This document shows positions 26,482-34,949 of a stretch of 64,000 bases of DNA, in pieces. Position 1 is the stretch's first letter, and each line of letters starts with the position of its first letter. The stretch covers positions 53,844-117,843 of the forward strand of contig JBAXTZ010000002.1 in assembly GCA_037129925.1 (NCBI GenBank). Reading direction: 5' to 3'. The notes under the pieces were generated by a model. It was given only the letters and a program-made list of their open reading frames with translations, made no database searches and had not been told where the DNA came from. The translations under genes were made by a program, and so were the position numbers. The DNA is from JBAXTZ01 sp037129925. GTDB lineage: Bacteria > Bacillota > Negativicutes > JBAXTZ01.

Positions 26482-27777
26482 TTATAACTCCGCTTTCACT
26501 AACTCCGAACTTTCTATCGGCGAAACTCTAACCAACATTATTCGATAATCTTCGGTCTTTAATATTTCGAATCGAAAACCATGTAAGTTGATTAGGTCGC
26601 CTTCTTGAGGCTTGCGTTCGAGAACGCCGAACAGATAGCCACCGAGCGTGTCTTCATCGTGCTGTTCAAAATTTACATCCAAAATATCCGATACATCTTC
26701 TAATAGAACCATACCGGCGAACAAATATCCACCACCAGGGATTATCGTAACCGGGTCAAGGGTGATTTCATCATGTTCATCATGGATTTCCCCAACTATT
26801 TCCTCAAGAATATCCTCCAGTGTCACAAGGCCGGCTGTGCCGCCGTATTCGTCTATGAGGATAGCCAAGTGAATGCGATGTTTACGCATTTTTTGCATGA
26901 GAGCACTGACTTCGATATGTTGTGTGACCATCAGGACTTCACGCCTGATGGCATGAAAATTAACTTCGTTGACAACTGAAAAAAGGTTAGTGGCTTCTAA
27001 TAAATCGCGAATGTGAATCATGCCGATAATGTTGTCTTTGTCATTATCACAAAGGGGATAGCGGGTGTGGCCGGATGAACGAATTATTTCCAGATTTGCT
27101 TCAATGGAATCTTCGGTATGTAAACAAATCATGTTTTTACGTGGTACCATGATTTCAATTGCCGTACGATCGGCAAAGTCAAAAACATTATCGATTATTT
27201 GGCTTTCGACATCATCGAGAATTCCATCGCGTTGCGAGGCAGAAATCAGCATCCGCAATTCTTCTTCAGAATGGCTTTCGTCGGTTTCATTGATATCTTT
27301 TATACCAAACAATCCGAGGATAATCCGTGATGAATAGTTGAAAATAATGGTAATAAAATAAGTGGCTTTTTTGAAATAATACAACGGGTAAACTATTATT
27401 GTTAGGATTGGCTCGACTTTTTTTAAGGCTAGTGACCGTGGCACTAGTTCTCCGACAACGACATGGAGAAAGGTAATTGCGCTAAAAGCAATTGCAAAGC
27501 TGATAGCGCTTAGCAGAAATTTTGAATGTAAGAAATATTTAAAAATATAATCGTCCAATAATGAGGCGATTGCCGGCTCGCCTAACCAGCCGATTGCAAG
27601 TGAGGTCAGCGTAATTCCTAATTGCGTGGCGCTTAGATATGAATCAAGCGCATCCACCATGCCAAGTGCTATTTTGGCGGGCTTATTGCCGTCGTTAGCC
27701 AATTCTTCTAACCGGGTGCGGCGAACACGAATAAGCGAAAACTCCGCCATGACAAAAAAACCATTAGCGAATATCAA
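26482..27777 (-). CDS. CorC/HlyC-type CNNM-CBS transporter-associated protein
   Basis: Member of the hemolysin C/CorC family with an N-terminal CNNM (DUF21) membrane domain, two CBS domains (about 200-320) and a C-terminal CorC_HlyC domain, here 431 residues from the first TTG. Such proteins are linked to Mg/Co transport. Landmarks are NGFFVMAEFSLIRVRRTRLEELA, VPRKNMICL, HTRYPLCDNDKDNIIGMIHIRDLL and DEYGGTAGLVTLEDILEEIVGEI. The first membrane helix begins upstream of this TTG: the frame continues to ATA at 27822 with the residues IETQTVLLKIFITFI, but it has no ATG, GTG or TTG there (see findings). The exact start is therefore uncertain. Confidence 0.88.
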   Translation of the reverse strand: MIFANGFFVMAEFSLIRVRRTRLEELANDGNKPAKIALGMVDALDSYLSATQLGITLTSLAIGWLGEPAIASLLDDYIFKYFLHSKFLLSAISFAIAFSAITFLHVVVGELVPRSLALKKVEPILTIIVYPLYYFKKATYFITIIFNYSSRIILGLFGIKDINETDESHSEEELRMLISASQRDGILDDVESQIIDNVFDFADRTAIEIMVPRKNMICLHTEDSIEANLEIIRSSGHTRYPLCDNDKDNIIGMIHIRDLLEATNLFSVVNEVNFHAIRREVLMVTQHIEVSALMQKMRKHRIHLAILIDEYGGTAGLVTLEDILEEIVGEIHDEHDEITLDPVTIIPGGGYLFAGMVLLEDVSDILDVNFEQHDEDTLGGYLFGVLERKPQEGDLINLHGFRFEILKTEDYRIMLVRVSPIESSELVKAEL

Positions 27778-27827
27778 AATAAATGTTATAAATATCTTTA
27801 AAAGTACCGTCTGGGTTTCTATGACTG

Positions 27828-28433
27828 TTACCCCGCTTTACTTATATTATTATTTGGCATTATCGCGCCGGCCGATAAGAAAAACTGAATGGCGCTTTCA
27901 GTAGTGACGTCTAGCGTTATAACAGTTTCACGTTTAACAAATAAATTTGTTCCGGTCGTCATGTTAATGCTAAACGGAATGAATACACAAATATAATTTT
28001 CTGGCAGCGAACGGCTCAACTCGACACTCAAATCCGGCATAATAAAACCGAGCGCATAGGAACCGTCTTTGGGGTAAGGTATGAGGACTGCGTCCTTGAA
28101 AAACTGCTTGCTGTCGAATAGCGCGCTTTGAATTTGTTTGACAACCTTAAAAATAGATTTTACCAATGGTATTGATGACAGCAACTGCTCAGCGTGGCTA
28201 ATCCAGTTTTTAAGAAAAAAATATGAAGACAACCATCCACAGATTATGATTAGAACGATTCCGGAAATTATGCCAATTCCTGGGATGTGAATTGGAATAA
28301 AATCGCCGATTATTTGATCCAAAAATTGTAAAATTTTTGTAACGATCATTAATGTCAGCGCAACAGGGGCAATGATTATTAGTCCGTTTAAAAAATACCG
28401 ATACAGCGGCTTGAGCAACGCTTTAATTTTCAT
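27828..28433 (-). CDS. DUF502 family membrane protein
   Basis: A 201-residue protein with two N-terminal membrane segments (FLNGLIIIAPVALTLMIVTKIL and IPGIGIISGIVLIIICGWLSSY) and a soluble part with SIPLVKSIFKVVKQI and the late KRETVITLDVTTESAIQFFLSAGAI, the DUF502 signature. Function is unknown. It starts 13 bases after era and its stop overlaps the leader of the corC-like gene. Confidence 0.88.
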   Translation of the reverse strand: MKIKALLKPLYRYFLNGLIIIAPVALTLMIVTKILQFLDQIIGDFIPIHIPGIGIISGIVLIIICGWLSSYFFLKNWISHAEQLLSSIPLVKSIFKVVKQIQSALFDSKQFFKDAVLIPYPKDGSYALGFIMPDLSVELSRSLPENYICVFIPFSINMTTGTNLFVKRETVITLDVTTESAIQFFLSAGAIMPNNNISKAG

Positions 28434-28446
28434 AGTAATCTCCGCG

Positions 28447-29328
28447 CTAAAATCCTAATGTTTTTAACGATCCATCAACATCGCGCCAGTCGCGTTTGAC
28501 TTTGACCCATAGATCAAGGTAAATTTTACAACCCAGCAATGCTTCGGCTTCAGTTCGCGCTTGTTGACCGACTAATTTCAGCATTGATCCACTAGCGCCG
28601 ACGATGATTCCCTTTTGCGATTCGCGCTCAACATAAATCGTCGCCCGGCAGTACATCATGCCGTTATCGCGATATTTTATTTCGTCGATATCGACCGCGA
28701 CCGAATGAGGTATTTCATCGGTGGTATTGTTGAGGATTTTTTCGCGGATAATTTCTGCAACAATCAATCGCTCCGGCTGGTCAGTGACCATATCGTCCGG
28801 AAAATATTTGGGACCGATTGGAAGCAGTCCAATTAACAGCGATTCCAATTTATCGAGATTGATACCTTTTAGCGCTGAAATTGGCAAAATATGAGTAAAA
28901 TCGAAATTCAGTTTAGCTGGGAGGGCGAAGATCGCCGCTTCATCAGCACGGTCAATTTTGTTTATCAACAAGATTGCCGGCGCCTTGGAGCGTTTCAGCA
29001 ATTCAATTATATATTGTTCACCCGGACCTGGTTTTTCTGCGGCATCGACAATGTAGCATATCGCGTCAACTTCCGATAGCGAACCTAACACGGCGTGCAT
29101 CATCTTTTCGCCTAATTTGGTCTTGGGTTTGTGAACGCCAGGCGTATCCAAAAAAACAATCTGTGCATCATCAGTAGTATGAATTCCCATAACTCTAGTC
29201 CGTGTTGTTTGCGGCTTGTCTGAAACAATTGAAACTTTTTGTTTTACGATGTAGTTAATTAAAGTTGATTTACCGGCATTAGGTCGTCCAATTACTGCTA
29301 CGAATCCGGATTTAAAATTTGCTGACAT
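28447..29328 (-). CDS. era: GTPase Era
   Basis: Era is a GTPase that binds 16S rRNA and helps 30S assembly. The 293-residue protein has the G1 motif GRPNAGKSTL, switch motifs DTPGVHKPKTKLG and NKIDRAD, and a C-terminal KH domain around GIIVGASGSMLKLVGQQAR. It is the first gene of the minus-strand set and has an extended -10 promoter at 29358-29366. Length is normal. Confidence 0.95.
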   Translation of the reverse strand: MSANFKSGFVAVIGRPNAGKSTLINYIVKQKVSIVSDKPQTTRTRVMGIHTTDDAQIVFLDTPGVHKPKTKLGEKMMHAVLGSLSEVDAICYIVDAAEKPGPGEQYIIELLKRSKAPAILLINKIDRADEAAIFALPAKLNFDFTHILPISALKGINLDKLESLLIGLLPIGPKYFPDDMVTDQPERLIVAEIIREKILNNTTDEIPHSVAVDIDEIKYRDNGMMYCRATIYVERESQKGIIVGASGSMLKLVGQQARTEAEALLGCKIYLDLWVKVKRDWRDVDGSLKTLGF

Positions 29329-29357
29329 ATAACCCCTTTATGATAAAATTCCCTACG

Positions 29358-29366
29358 ATTATATCA
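29358..29366 (-). promoter_or_regulatory. Extended -10 promoter of era
   Basis: On the minus strand TGATATAAT (TATAAT 29358-29363) precedes the era start by 29 bases. The -35 region is poor, as at several extended -10 sites in this window. Confidence 0.5.
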
Positions 29367-29436
29367 CAAATCTCAAAAAAAAGAGGAATTCAAAATATTA
29401 TGCCGAATATATACATAACAATAGTATGAGGTTGAA

Positions 29437-30957
29437 ATGTTTACTAAAATAACATCGGCGACAATAAGTGGCATAGATGGTGTCGAAGTTTCAGTGGAAA
29501 TTGACGTTTCGCGGGGAATACCGGCGATAGATATCGTCGGTTTACCAGAAACATCGGTAAAAGAATCACGGGACCGGGTTCGGGCGGCCATTCGTAACGC
29601 CGGGTTTGAGTTCCCGATAAAGCGGATTACGATAAATTTAGCCCCTGCCAATTTAAAAAAAGAGGGTTCAGGTTTTGATTTGCCAATTGCCATCGGAATT
29701 ATGGCCGCAGCCGGTTATATTTCTTGTGAAATGCTCGCTGATTGTGCATTTTTGTCCGAACTGTCGCTAGAAGGACGATTACGAGGAATTAATGGTATGC
29801 TACCGATGGCGCTTGCGCTAGCTGATTCGGGGATTAAGCGATTATTTGTGGCGCCCGAGAACGCGCACGAGGTTGCGATAACCGGGAAAATAACCCCGGT
29901 TGCTGCCGAAAACCTGACTGATGTAGTGGCGTATTTGCGTGGTGAAAAACAACCCACACTAACAGAAATCATCGAAGCCGACACAACTGATTCGACGGAG
30001 TTGCTGGACTTCGCTGATGTCCAAGGACAGTTTCAAGGAAAACGCGCGCTGGAGAATGCCGCCGCTGGCGGGCATAATGTGATTGTGTCCGGACCGCCCG
30101 GCACCGGATAAACGATGCTGGCACGGCGGATAACGACGATATTGCCGCCACTGACTGATGCCGAATCACTTAGCGTGACAAAGATATACAGTGTTGCCGG
30201 TCTGCTTAAAAAACGCGGAAACTTGCTCAGAGAACGCCCGTTTCGGGCGCCGCATCATACTACTTCCGATGCTGCGTTAATCGGCGGCGGTAGAATGCCT
30301 CGTCCTGGCGAAGTCACACTCAGTCATAACGGTGTTTTGTTTTTGGACGAGTTTCCCGAATTTGCCAAAAACGTTATCGAAGTGCTCCGTCAGCCACTTG
30401 AGGACGGTGATGTGACAATCAGCCGGGTAAACGCAACAATGACATATCCGGCGCAATTCATGTTGGTAGCAGCAATGAATCCATGCGCTTGCGGTTATCG
30501 CGGTGATGAAAAAATTGCTTGCCGCTGTACCGATGCTGATATAAAAAAATATGAACGCCGAATTTCTGGTCCATTATTGGATCGCATAGATATTTCTGTA
30601 GAGGTGCCACGACTTGAATACGATGATTTTGTCGCCGATAAAACCAATGAAACGTCAGCGCAAATTCGCTCGCGAGTTATTAATGCCCGGGCAATACAAA
30701 CAGAGCGATTGAAAAATTATGGTATTGCGTGTAACGCGTTAATGAGGCATAATCATATAAAATCGCTCTGCAAAATGAGCAAGAACGCTACCGAGATATT
30801 GAAATTAGCTTATGAAAACATGCGCCTGAGCGCCCGCGCCTATGATCGAATCATCAAAACAGCACGAACGATAGCCGATTTAGAAAACGAAGAAATAATC
30901 AACGAATCTCATATTGCTGAGGCTATTCAACTTCGTCCAAAAAAATATATTGAGTAG
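29437..30957 (+). pseudogene. comM: ComM/YifB family Mg-chelatase-like AAA ATPase with an in-frame stop at Walker A
   Basis: ComM/YifB proteins are hexameric AAA+ helicases linked to branch migration in natural transformation. The N-terminal half (29437-30108, 224 residues) has the S5-like domain opening MFTKITSATISGIDGVEV and FPIKRITINLAPANLKKEGS; the C-terminal half (30115-30957, 280 residues from ATG) has RPFRAPHHTTSDAALIGGG, VLFLDEFPEF, the zinc region NPCACGYRGD and the sensor RISGPLLDRIDI. The two halves lie in one frame, separated only by TAA at 30109-30111, exactly where Walker A GPPGTGKT needs Lys (AAA). A single A-to-T change explains it. The gene heads the cyanophycin set with a 14-base gap. 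Confidence 0.88.
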
Positions 30958-30971
30958 CTTCGAGGGGAAAA

Positions 30972-32153
30972 ATGTTAGCACAAAAGCAACGACTTCAAGC
31001 GCTTTTGCCTGAAATCGAGACTGACGTTCAGCAGATTAACGAATATTTGTATGCCAACCCGGAATTAGGGTGCGAAGAATATTTGGCATGTGAGTTCATT
31101 TGTGACAAGTTAAGTAAACACGGATTTGCTGTGACCAAAGGGATTTATGGTTATAGCACAGCTTTCAGAGCCGAATTTCACTCAAACAACCCCGGACGCA
31201 CTATTGCCTATATGTGTGAATACGACGCTTTGCGCGGCATTGGCCATGGCTGCGGGCATAATCATATTGCCGCCATGAGCGCCGGAGCAGGGATACTGCT
31301 TAGTAAAATATTGAATGATGTTGGTGGAAAAATAATAATTTTTGGCACTCCGGCAGAAGAAACGATGGGTGCCAAAGTTGAAATGGCAAAACAAGGAGCA
31401 TTTTCCGAGATTGACGTAGCAATGCTTATACATCCGGAATCGTACACCCATCGCAGCGGCGTTTCGCTTGCAATGGATTCATTGGAGTTTAGGTTCTATG
31501 GAAAGTCAGCTCATGCCGCTTCGGCGCCTGAAAACGGCATCAATGCGCTTGATGCTGCGACTTTGATGTTGCACGGAGTCAGTTGTTTGCGCCAACACGT
31601 TATGAGCGATGTCCGCATGCATGGTGTTATTAAAGAGGGTGGTGTCGCGCCAAATGTTGTTCCGGATTACGCCGTAGTTCATTATTATATCCGTGCCAGA
31701 CGCCGTGAATATTTAAACAATGTTGTCGAGAAAGTCGCTAACTGCGCAAAAGGCGCGGCAATCATGACCGGAACTCGATTAGAGTATTTCAATAATGAAA
31801 TTAGTTATGATGATATGATGACAAATGAAGCGCTAAGCGATTGTTTTAGTGAAAACATGCTGCTGGCTGGCGAACCAGAAGTTTTGCCGATGCGTGATAG
31901 TTATGGATCGATTGATATGGGTAATGTCAGCAAAGTATGCCCGTCGATTCATCCCTATATCGCGATTACCGATACACATATTTCCGGACACTCACGCGAA
32001 TTTGCCGATGCGACGCAGACAGCTCGAGCAAAAATTGCTTTAAATCGCGGAATATTGGCGCTAAGCTTTACGGGGTATGATATAATTGAAAATAACGAAT
32101 TGGCTGCTTCAGTGCGTGAGGAATTTAACGCGCATCAACAATATCAGAGGTGA
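30972..32153 (+). CDS. M20 family metallo-amidohydrolase (AbgB/ACY1L2-like)
   Basis: A 393-residue di-metal amidohydrolase of the M20D type, which includes aminoacylases and dipeptidases. Visible metal ligands are GHGCGHNH (about 91-98), the AEE pair at 128-130 and HPES; the dimerisation domain starts at MDSLEFRFYGKSAHAASAPENG, and TDTHISGHSREFA near the end carries the last ligand. GAGGGG lies before ATG 30972. It is four bases upstream of cyanophycinase, so the product is probably used with it: hydrolysis of a beta-Asp-Arg dipeptide is a sensible guess from context, but the family also contains many N-acyl hydrolases. Confidence 0.75.
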   Translation: MLAQKQRLQALLPEIETDVQQINEYLYANPELGCEEYLACEFICDKLSKHGFAVTKGIYGYSTAFRAEFHSNNPGRTIAYMCEYDALRGIGHGCGHNHIAAMSAGAGILLSKILNDVGGKIIIFGTPAEETMGAKVEMAKQGAFSEIDVAMLIHPESYTHRSGVSLAMDSLEFRFYGKSAHAASAPENGINALDAATLMLHGVSCLRQHVMSDVRMHGVIKEGGVAPNVVPDYAVVHYYIRARRREYLNNVVEKVANCAKGAAIMTGTRLEYFNNEISYDDMMTNEALSDCFSENMLLAGEPEVLPMRDSYGSIDMGNVSKVCPSIHPYIAITDTHISGHSREFADATQTARAKIALNRGILALSFTGYDIIENNELAASVREEFNAHQQYQR

Positions 32154-32157
32154 ATTA

Positions 32158-32961
32158 ATGAGTGGAAATGAAAAAAGGGGTTGTCTGGCATTAATTGGCG
32201 GTAGCGAGGATCGCAGGTATGAAAAAGAAGTGCTCAAACGGTTGATAGAAGTTAACGACGCTAAAATAGTAGCAGTAGTCCCTACGGCCACTAGTTATCC
32301 GCGCGAGTGCGCCGACACCTATATCGAGGCGTTCGAAGATTTGGGAATCAAAGACATTAACATAGTCGATGTTCGTTACGCTGATGAAGCAAACGAAGAT
32401 GAGTACGTAGGTATGTTAGAAGATGCTGATTTGATTTATTTCACCGGTGGCGATCAGTGCCGTTTAAGCGAAATATTACTCGGTTCAAAACTTATGAAGA
32501 AAGTTTTTGAACGGTTTAATAAGGGAGCAACAGTAGCTGGAACGAGCGCTGGAGCCGCGGCCGCAGCTGAGCGCATGATATTTAGTTGGCAAGATGATGA
32601 ATGTCTGTATAACAAAGGCTGTGTTAACGACGGTGTGGGCTTTGGCTTTATTAAAAAAACTTTAGTGGACACACATTTTCTTGAGCGCGGACGCATTCCG
32701 CGGTTGGCGCTAATGTTGGCAGCCGGTCCGGAAAACATGGCGCTTGGCGTTTGTGAAGATACCATGGGACTGGTTTATCCAGACAACACGATGGAAGTCG
32801 TAGGTAGTGGCGTTATTACTGTCTTGATAAAACAACCAAACTTCAATTCTAATTACAAAGATAGAAATGAAGACGAGAACATTTCGACAGAAGGAATTAG
32901 GATGACCTTTGTTGCGTCCGGCAAGAAATTTGATTTAAGTAAGAAAAAAATTATTCAATAA
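32158..32961 (+). CDS. cphB: Cyanophycinase
   Basis: Serine exopeptidase (S51 family) that releases beta-Asp-Arg dipeptides from cyanophycin, a nitrogen reserve polymer. The 267-residue protein has IGGSEDRRYEKEVLKRL near the start, FTGGDQCRL, the nucleophile motif GTSAGA with Ser at about 130, and DTHFLERGRIPRL, all typical of the family. ATG 32158 is used because AGAGGTG precedes it and upstream residues overlap the M20 gene. It lies between the M20 and CphA2-like genes with gaps of 4 and 14 bases. Confidence 0.92.
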   Translation: MSGNEKRGCLALIGGSEDRRYEKEVLKRLIEVNDAKIVAVVPTATSYPRECADTYIEAFEDLGIKDINIVDVRYADEANEDEYVGMLEDADLIYFTGGDQCRLSEILLGSKLMKKVFERFNKGATVAGTSAGAAAAAERMIFSWQDDECLYNKGCVNDGVGFGFIKKTLVDTHFLERGRIPRLALMLAAGPENMALGVCEDTMGLVYPDNTMEVVGSGVITVLIKQPNFNSNYKDRNEDENISTEGIRMTFVASGKKFDLSKKKIIQ

Positions 32962-32975
32962 AATTTGGAGGGAAT

Positions 32976-34859
32976 ATGAAAGAACAATTTAGCGCTGAGA
33001 AAATTTGGTTTTACACCGGTCCTAGTTATTATTTAAAAACCCGAGCTTGTGTATTTAATTTTTCAATACCAAGTACAGCTGACTACAATAAGCTTTTTGC
33101 TGCCGTTGTTGAAAAGTTCCCTGAAATTAGTGATTTTGCCGGCGATATTGCCGGGTTGGCAGCTGAAACATTGTTGTGGCTGTCTAAACTCAATGTCGAT
33201 TTGTTTATCCATAATTACTCAATTGAAAAAGATGACGATAGTTTCGTCGTTGCTATTGAGTATTTAGATGAGCGCACCAGCCGGCGGGTGATTAGTTTGT
33301 TATGCGAGTGGTTTAACGCCATAACCGATAATGAACAGTTTGATTATAATGCGGAATTTGCGGCAGCCCAAAAAGTTTTTGAACAATCCATAATGGGTGG
33401 ACCGACTATTTATTCACTAATTGAAAGCGCTCTAAAACGCGACATCCCGGTAAATTATATTGCTGAAGAAAATCAATTTCAATGGGGTTATGGCAAAAAA
33501 CAAATCCGCGGCCGTTCGACGGTATTCAGCACCGATAGTATCAAAGACTCCGAATTCACGATGAATAAAGACATGGTGAAAGATTTCTTGAATATGTTTG
33601 GTTTTCCGTCGCCAACTGGAAGCTGTTGCTTTGAAAATGAAGAGTTACTAGAAGAAATTGAACGAATTGGCTATCCGATTGTTGTAAAGCCATTGGCCGG
33701 CCACAAAGGGCAGGGCGTTACTACTGATATTATGAATTCCGAGCAGGCAATTGCCGCGCTTCAGGCCATTATTATTTCTGCCGAAGAAGCTGGCCAACCG
33801 TTCGAGGGCGCTATTGTCGAAAAGCAAATATTTGGATATGATCACCGCTTACTGGCAGTTAACGGCGAGTTTGCCGCAGGTCTGCAACGCGTACCACCGT
33901 TTGTTGACGGAGATGGTATCCATACAATTGAGCAACTGATCATCGAAGAGAATTCCAAAGAAGTTCGTAAAGATGATTCGCGAGCGCCGCTGAGTAAAAT
34001 AGTTATTGATGATAATCTTTGTGAATATATCGGTTTACAAAATCTTACTCTCAATTCAGTTGTTGAAACAGGAAAACGCGTTGACTTGCGGCGGGTGGCC
34101 AACATTTCCACCGGCGGTGTATCTTATAATGTTACGGAAAAAATGCATCCTGATAATGTTGCTCTAGTTGAAAACATTGCCCGTTATTTTGACGTAATGT
34201 GTCTGGGAATAGATGTCATGACGGCTGATATCAGCAAATCATGGCGCGAGGGCAATTTTGGCGTTATCGAAATTAACGCCGGACCAGGAGTTTTCATGCA
34301 TTTAGTGCCTGCCTATGGTTCAAGCATTGATGTACCCGGCAAAATTATGTTGGCGCATTTTGGTCGTCCGGAGTGCTCGCGAATTCCAATTATTTCCGGT
34401 AATAATCTTGATGTAGATTTGTCGGCGAAAATTTATAAAGCTGCCGCCCGGGTTAAACCGGATATCTGTTTTGCAAGTTTGGTTGACGAAGGCGTGTTCC
34501 GGGATGGCTGTTTTGTGTGCAACAATCCCGAGCATGATCAAAACATCAAACTAATGCTACGCGACCCCCGGCTGGACATCGCGCTCATCAATCATCGTCA
34601 AGAAGACATTTTTGATTATGGGTTATATCATCAAGGCGCTGATTTGGTAATTTTGGAAAATCCAGGCTACGCTGAAGAAATTCTTGCTGAAGAGGTTCTC
34701 CCAGGCGGCTATTTCATCAGTGTCGATGGTAATTTCGCACACATGTACCGTGGTTTTGAAAAAATCAATGAAATATATTTTGAAGACGTCGATAAAAATG
34801 CCGCGCTGGCAGCAATTGTCGCTGATGTTCTTCCGGAACTTTTGCAAAAATACGAATAA
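32976..34859 (+). CDS. cphA2: Cyanophycin synthetase, CphA2-like (degenerate Mur-ligase domain)
   Basis: ATP-dependent ligase of the cyanophycin synthetase family, 627 residues instead of about 870-900 for CphA1. It has the N domain (1-165), then an ATP-grasp domain (about 185-455) with YPIVVKPLAGHKGQG, EKQIFGYDHRLLAV and IEINAGPGVFMHLVP. The Mur-ligase part is reduced to about 160 residues: the P-loop that should read TGTNGKTT is replaced near 470-480 by ISGNNLDVDL, while RDPRLDIALINHRQEDIF still aligns with the RDP.V..AVLETARGGIL region. The lid part is missing. Known CphA2 enzymes repolymerise beta-Asp-Arg dipeptides with one active site, which suits the neighbouring cyanophycinase. GGAGGG precedes the ATG; a terminator follows. 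Confidence 0.82.
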   Translation: MKEQFSAEKIWFYTGPSYYLKTRACVFNFSIPSTADYNKLFAAVVEKFPEISDFAGDIAGLAAETLLWLSKLNVDLFIHNYSIEKDDDSFVVAIEYLDERTSRRVISLLCEWFNAITDNEQFDYNAEFAAAQKVFEQSIMGGPTIYSLIESALKRDIPVNYIAEENQFQWGYGKKQIRGRSTVFSTDSIKDSEFTMNKDMVKDFLNMFGFPSPTGSCCFENEELLEEIERIGYPIVVKPLAGHKGQGVTTDIMNSEQAIAALQAIIISAEEAGQPFEGAIVEKQIFGYDHRLLAVNGEFAAGLQRVPPFVDGDGIHTIEQLIIEENSKEVRKDDSRAPLSKIVIDDNLCEYIGLQNLTLNSVVETGKRVDLRRVANISTGGVSYNVTEKMHPDNVALVENIARYFDVMCLGIDVMTADISKSWREGNFGVIEINAGPGVFMHLVPAYGSSIDVPGKIMLAHFGRPECSRIPIISGNNLDVDLSAKIYKAAARVKPDICFASLVDEGVFRDGCFVCNNPEHDQNIKLMLRDPRLDIALINHRQEDIFDYGLYHQGADLVILENPGYAEEILAEEVLPGGYFISVDGNFAHMYRGFEKINEIYFEDVDKNAALAAIVADVLPELLQKYE

Positions 34860-34860
34860 A

Positions 34861-34894
34861 ATAAAGTCGCCACTTCGGTGGCGACTTTTATTTT
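34861..34894 (+). terminator. Terminator after the cyanophycin genes
   Basis: Stem AGTCGCCAC (34865-34873), TTCG loop, GTGGCGACT (34878-34886), then TTTATTTTG. It starts two bases after the CphA2-like stop. Confidence 0.9.
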
Positions 34895-34895
34895 G

Positions 34896-34924
34896 TTTAC
34901 TTTATTAAGTTTTTAGAGTATAAT
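34896..34924 (+). promoter_or_regulatory. Promoter of the glutamine synthetase gene
   Basis: TTTACT (34896-34901), 17-base spacer, TATAAT at 34919-34924, 26 bases before the ATG with TTGGAGG between. Confidence 0.55.
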
Positions 34925-34949
34925 AGGCTTTATTTTTTGGAGGTATTAG

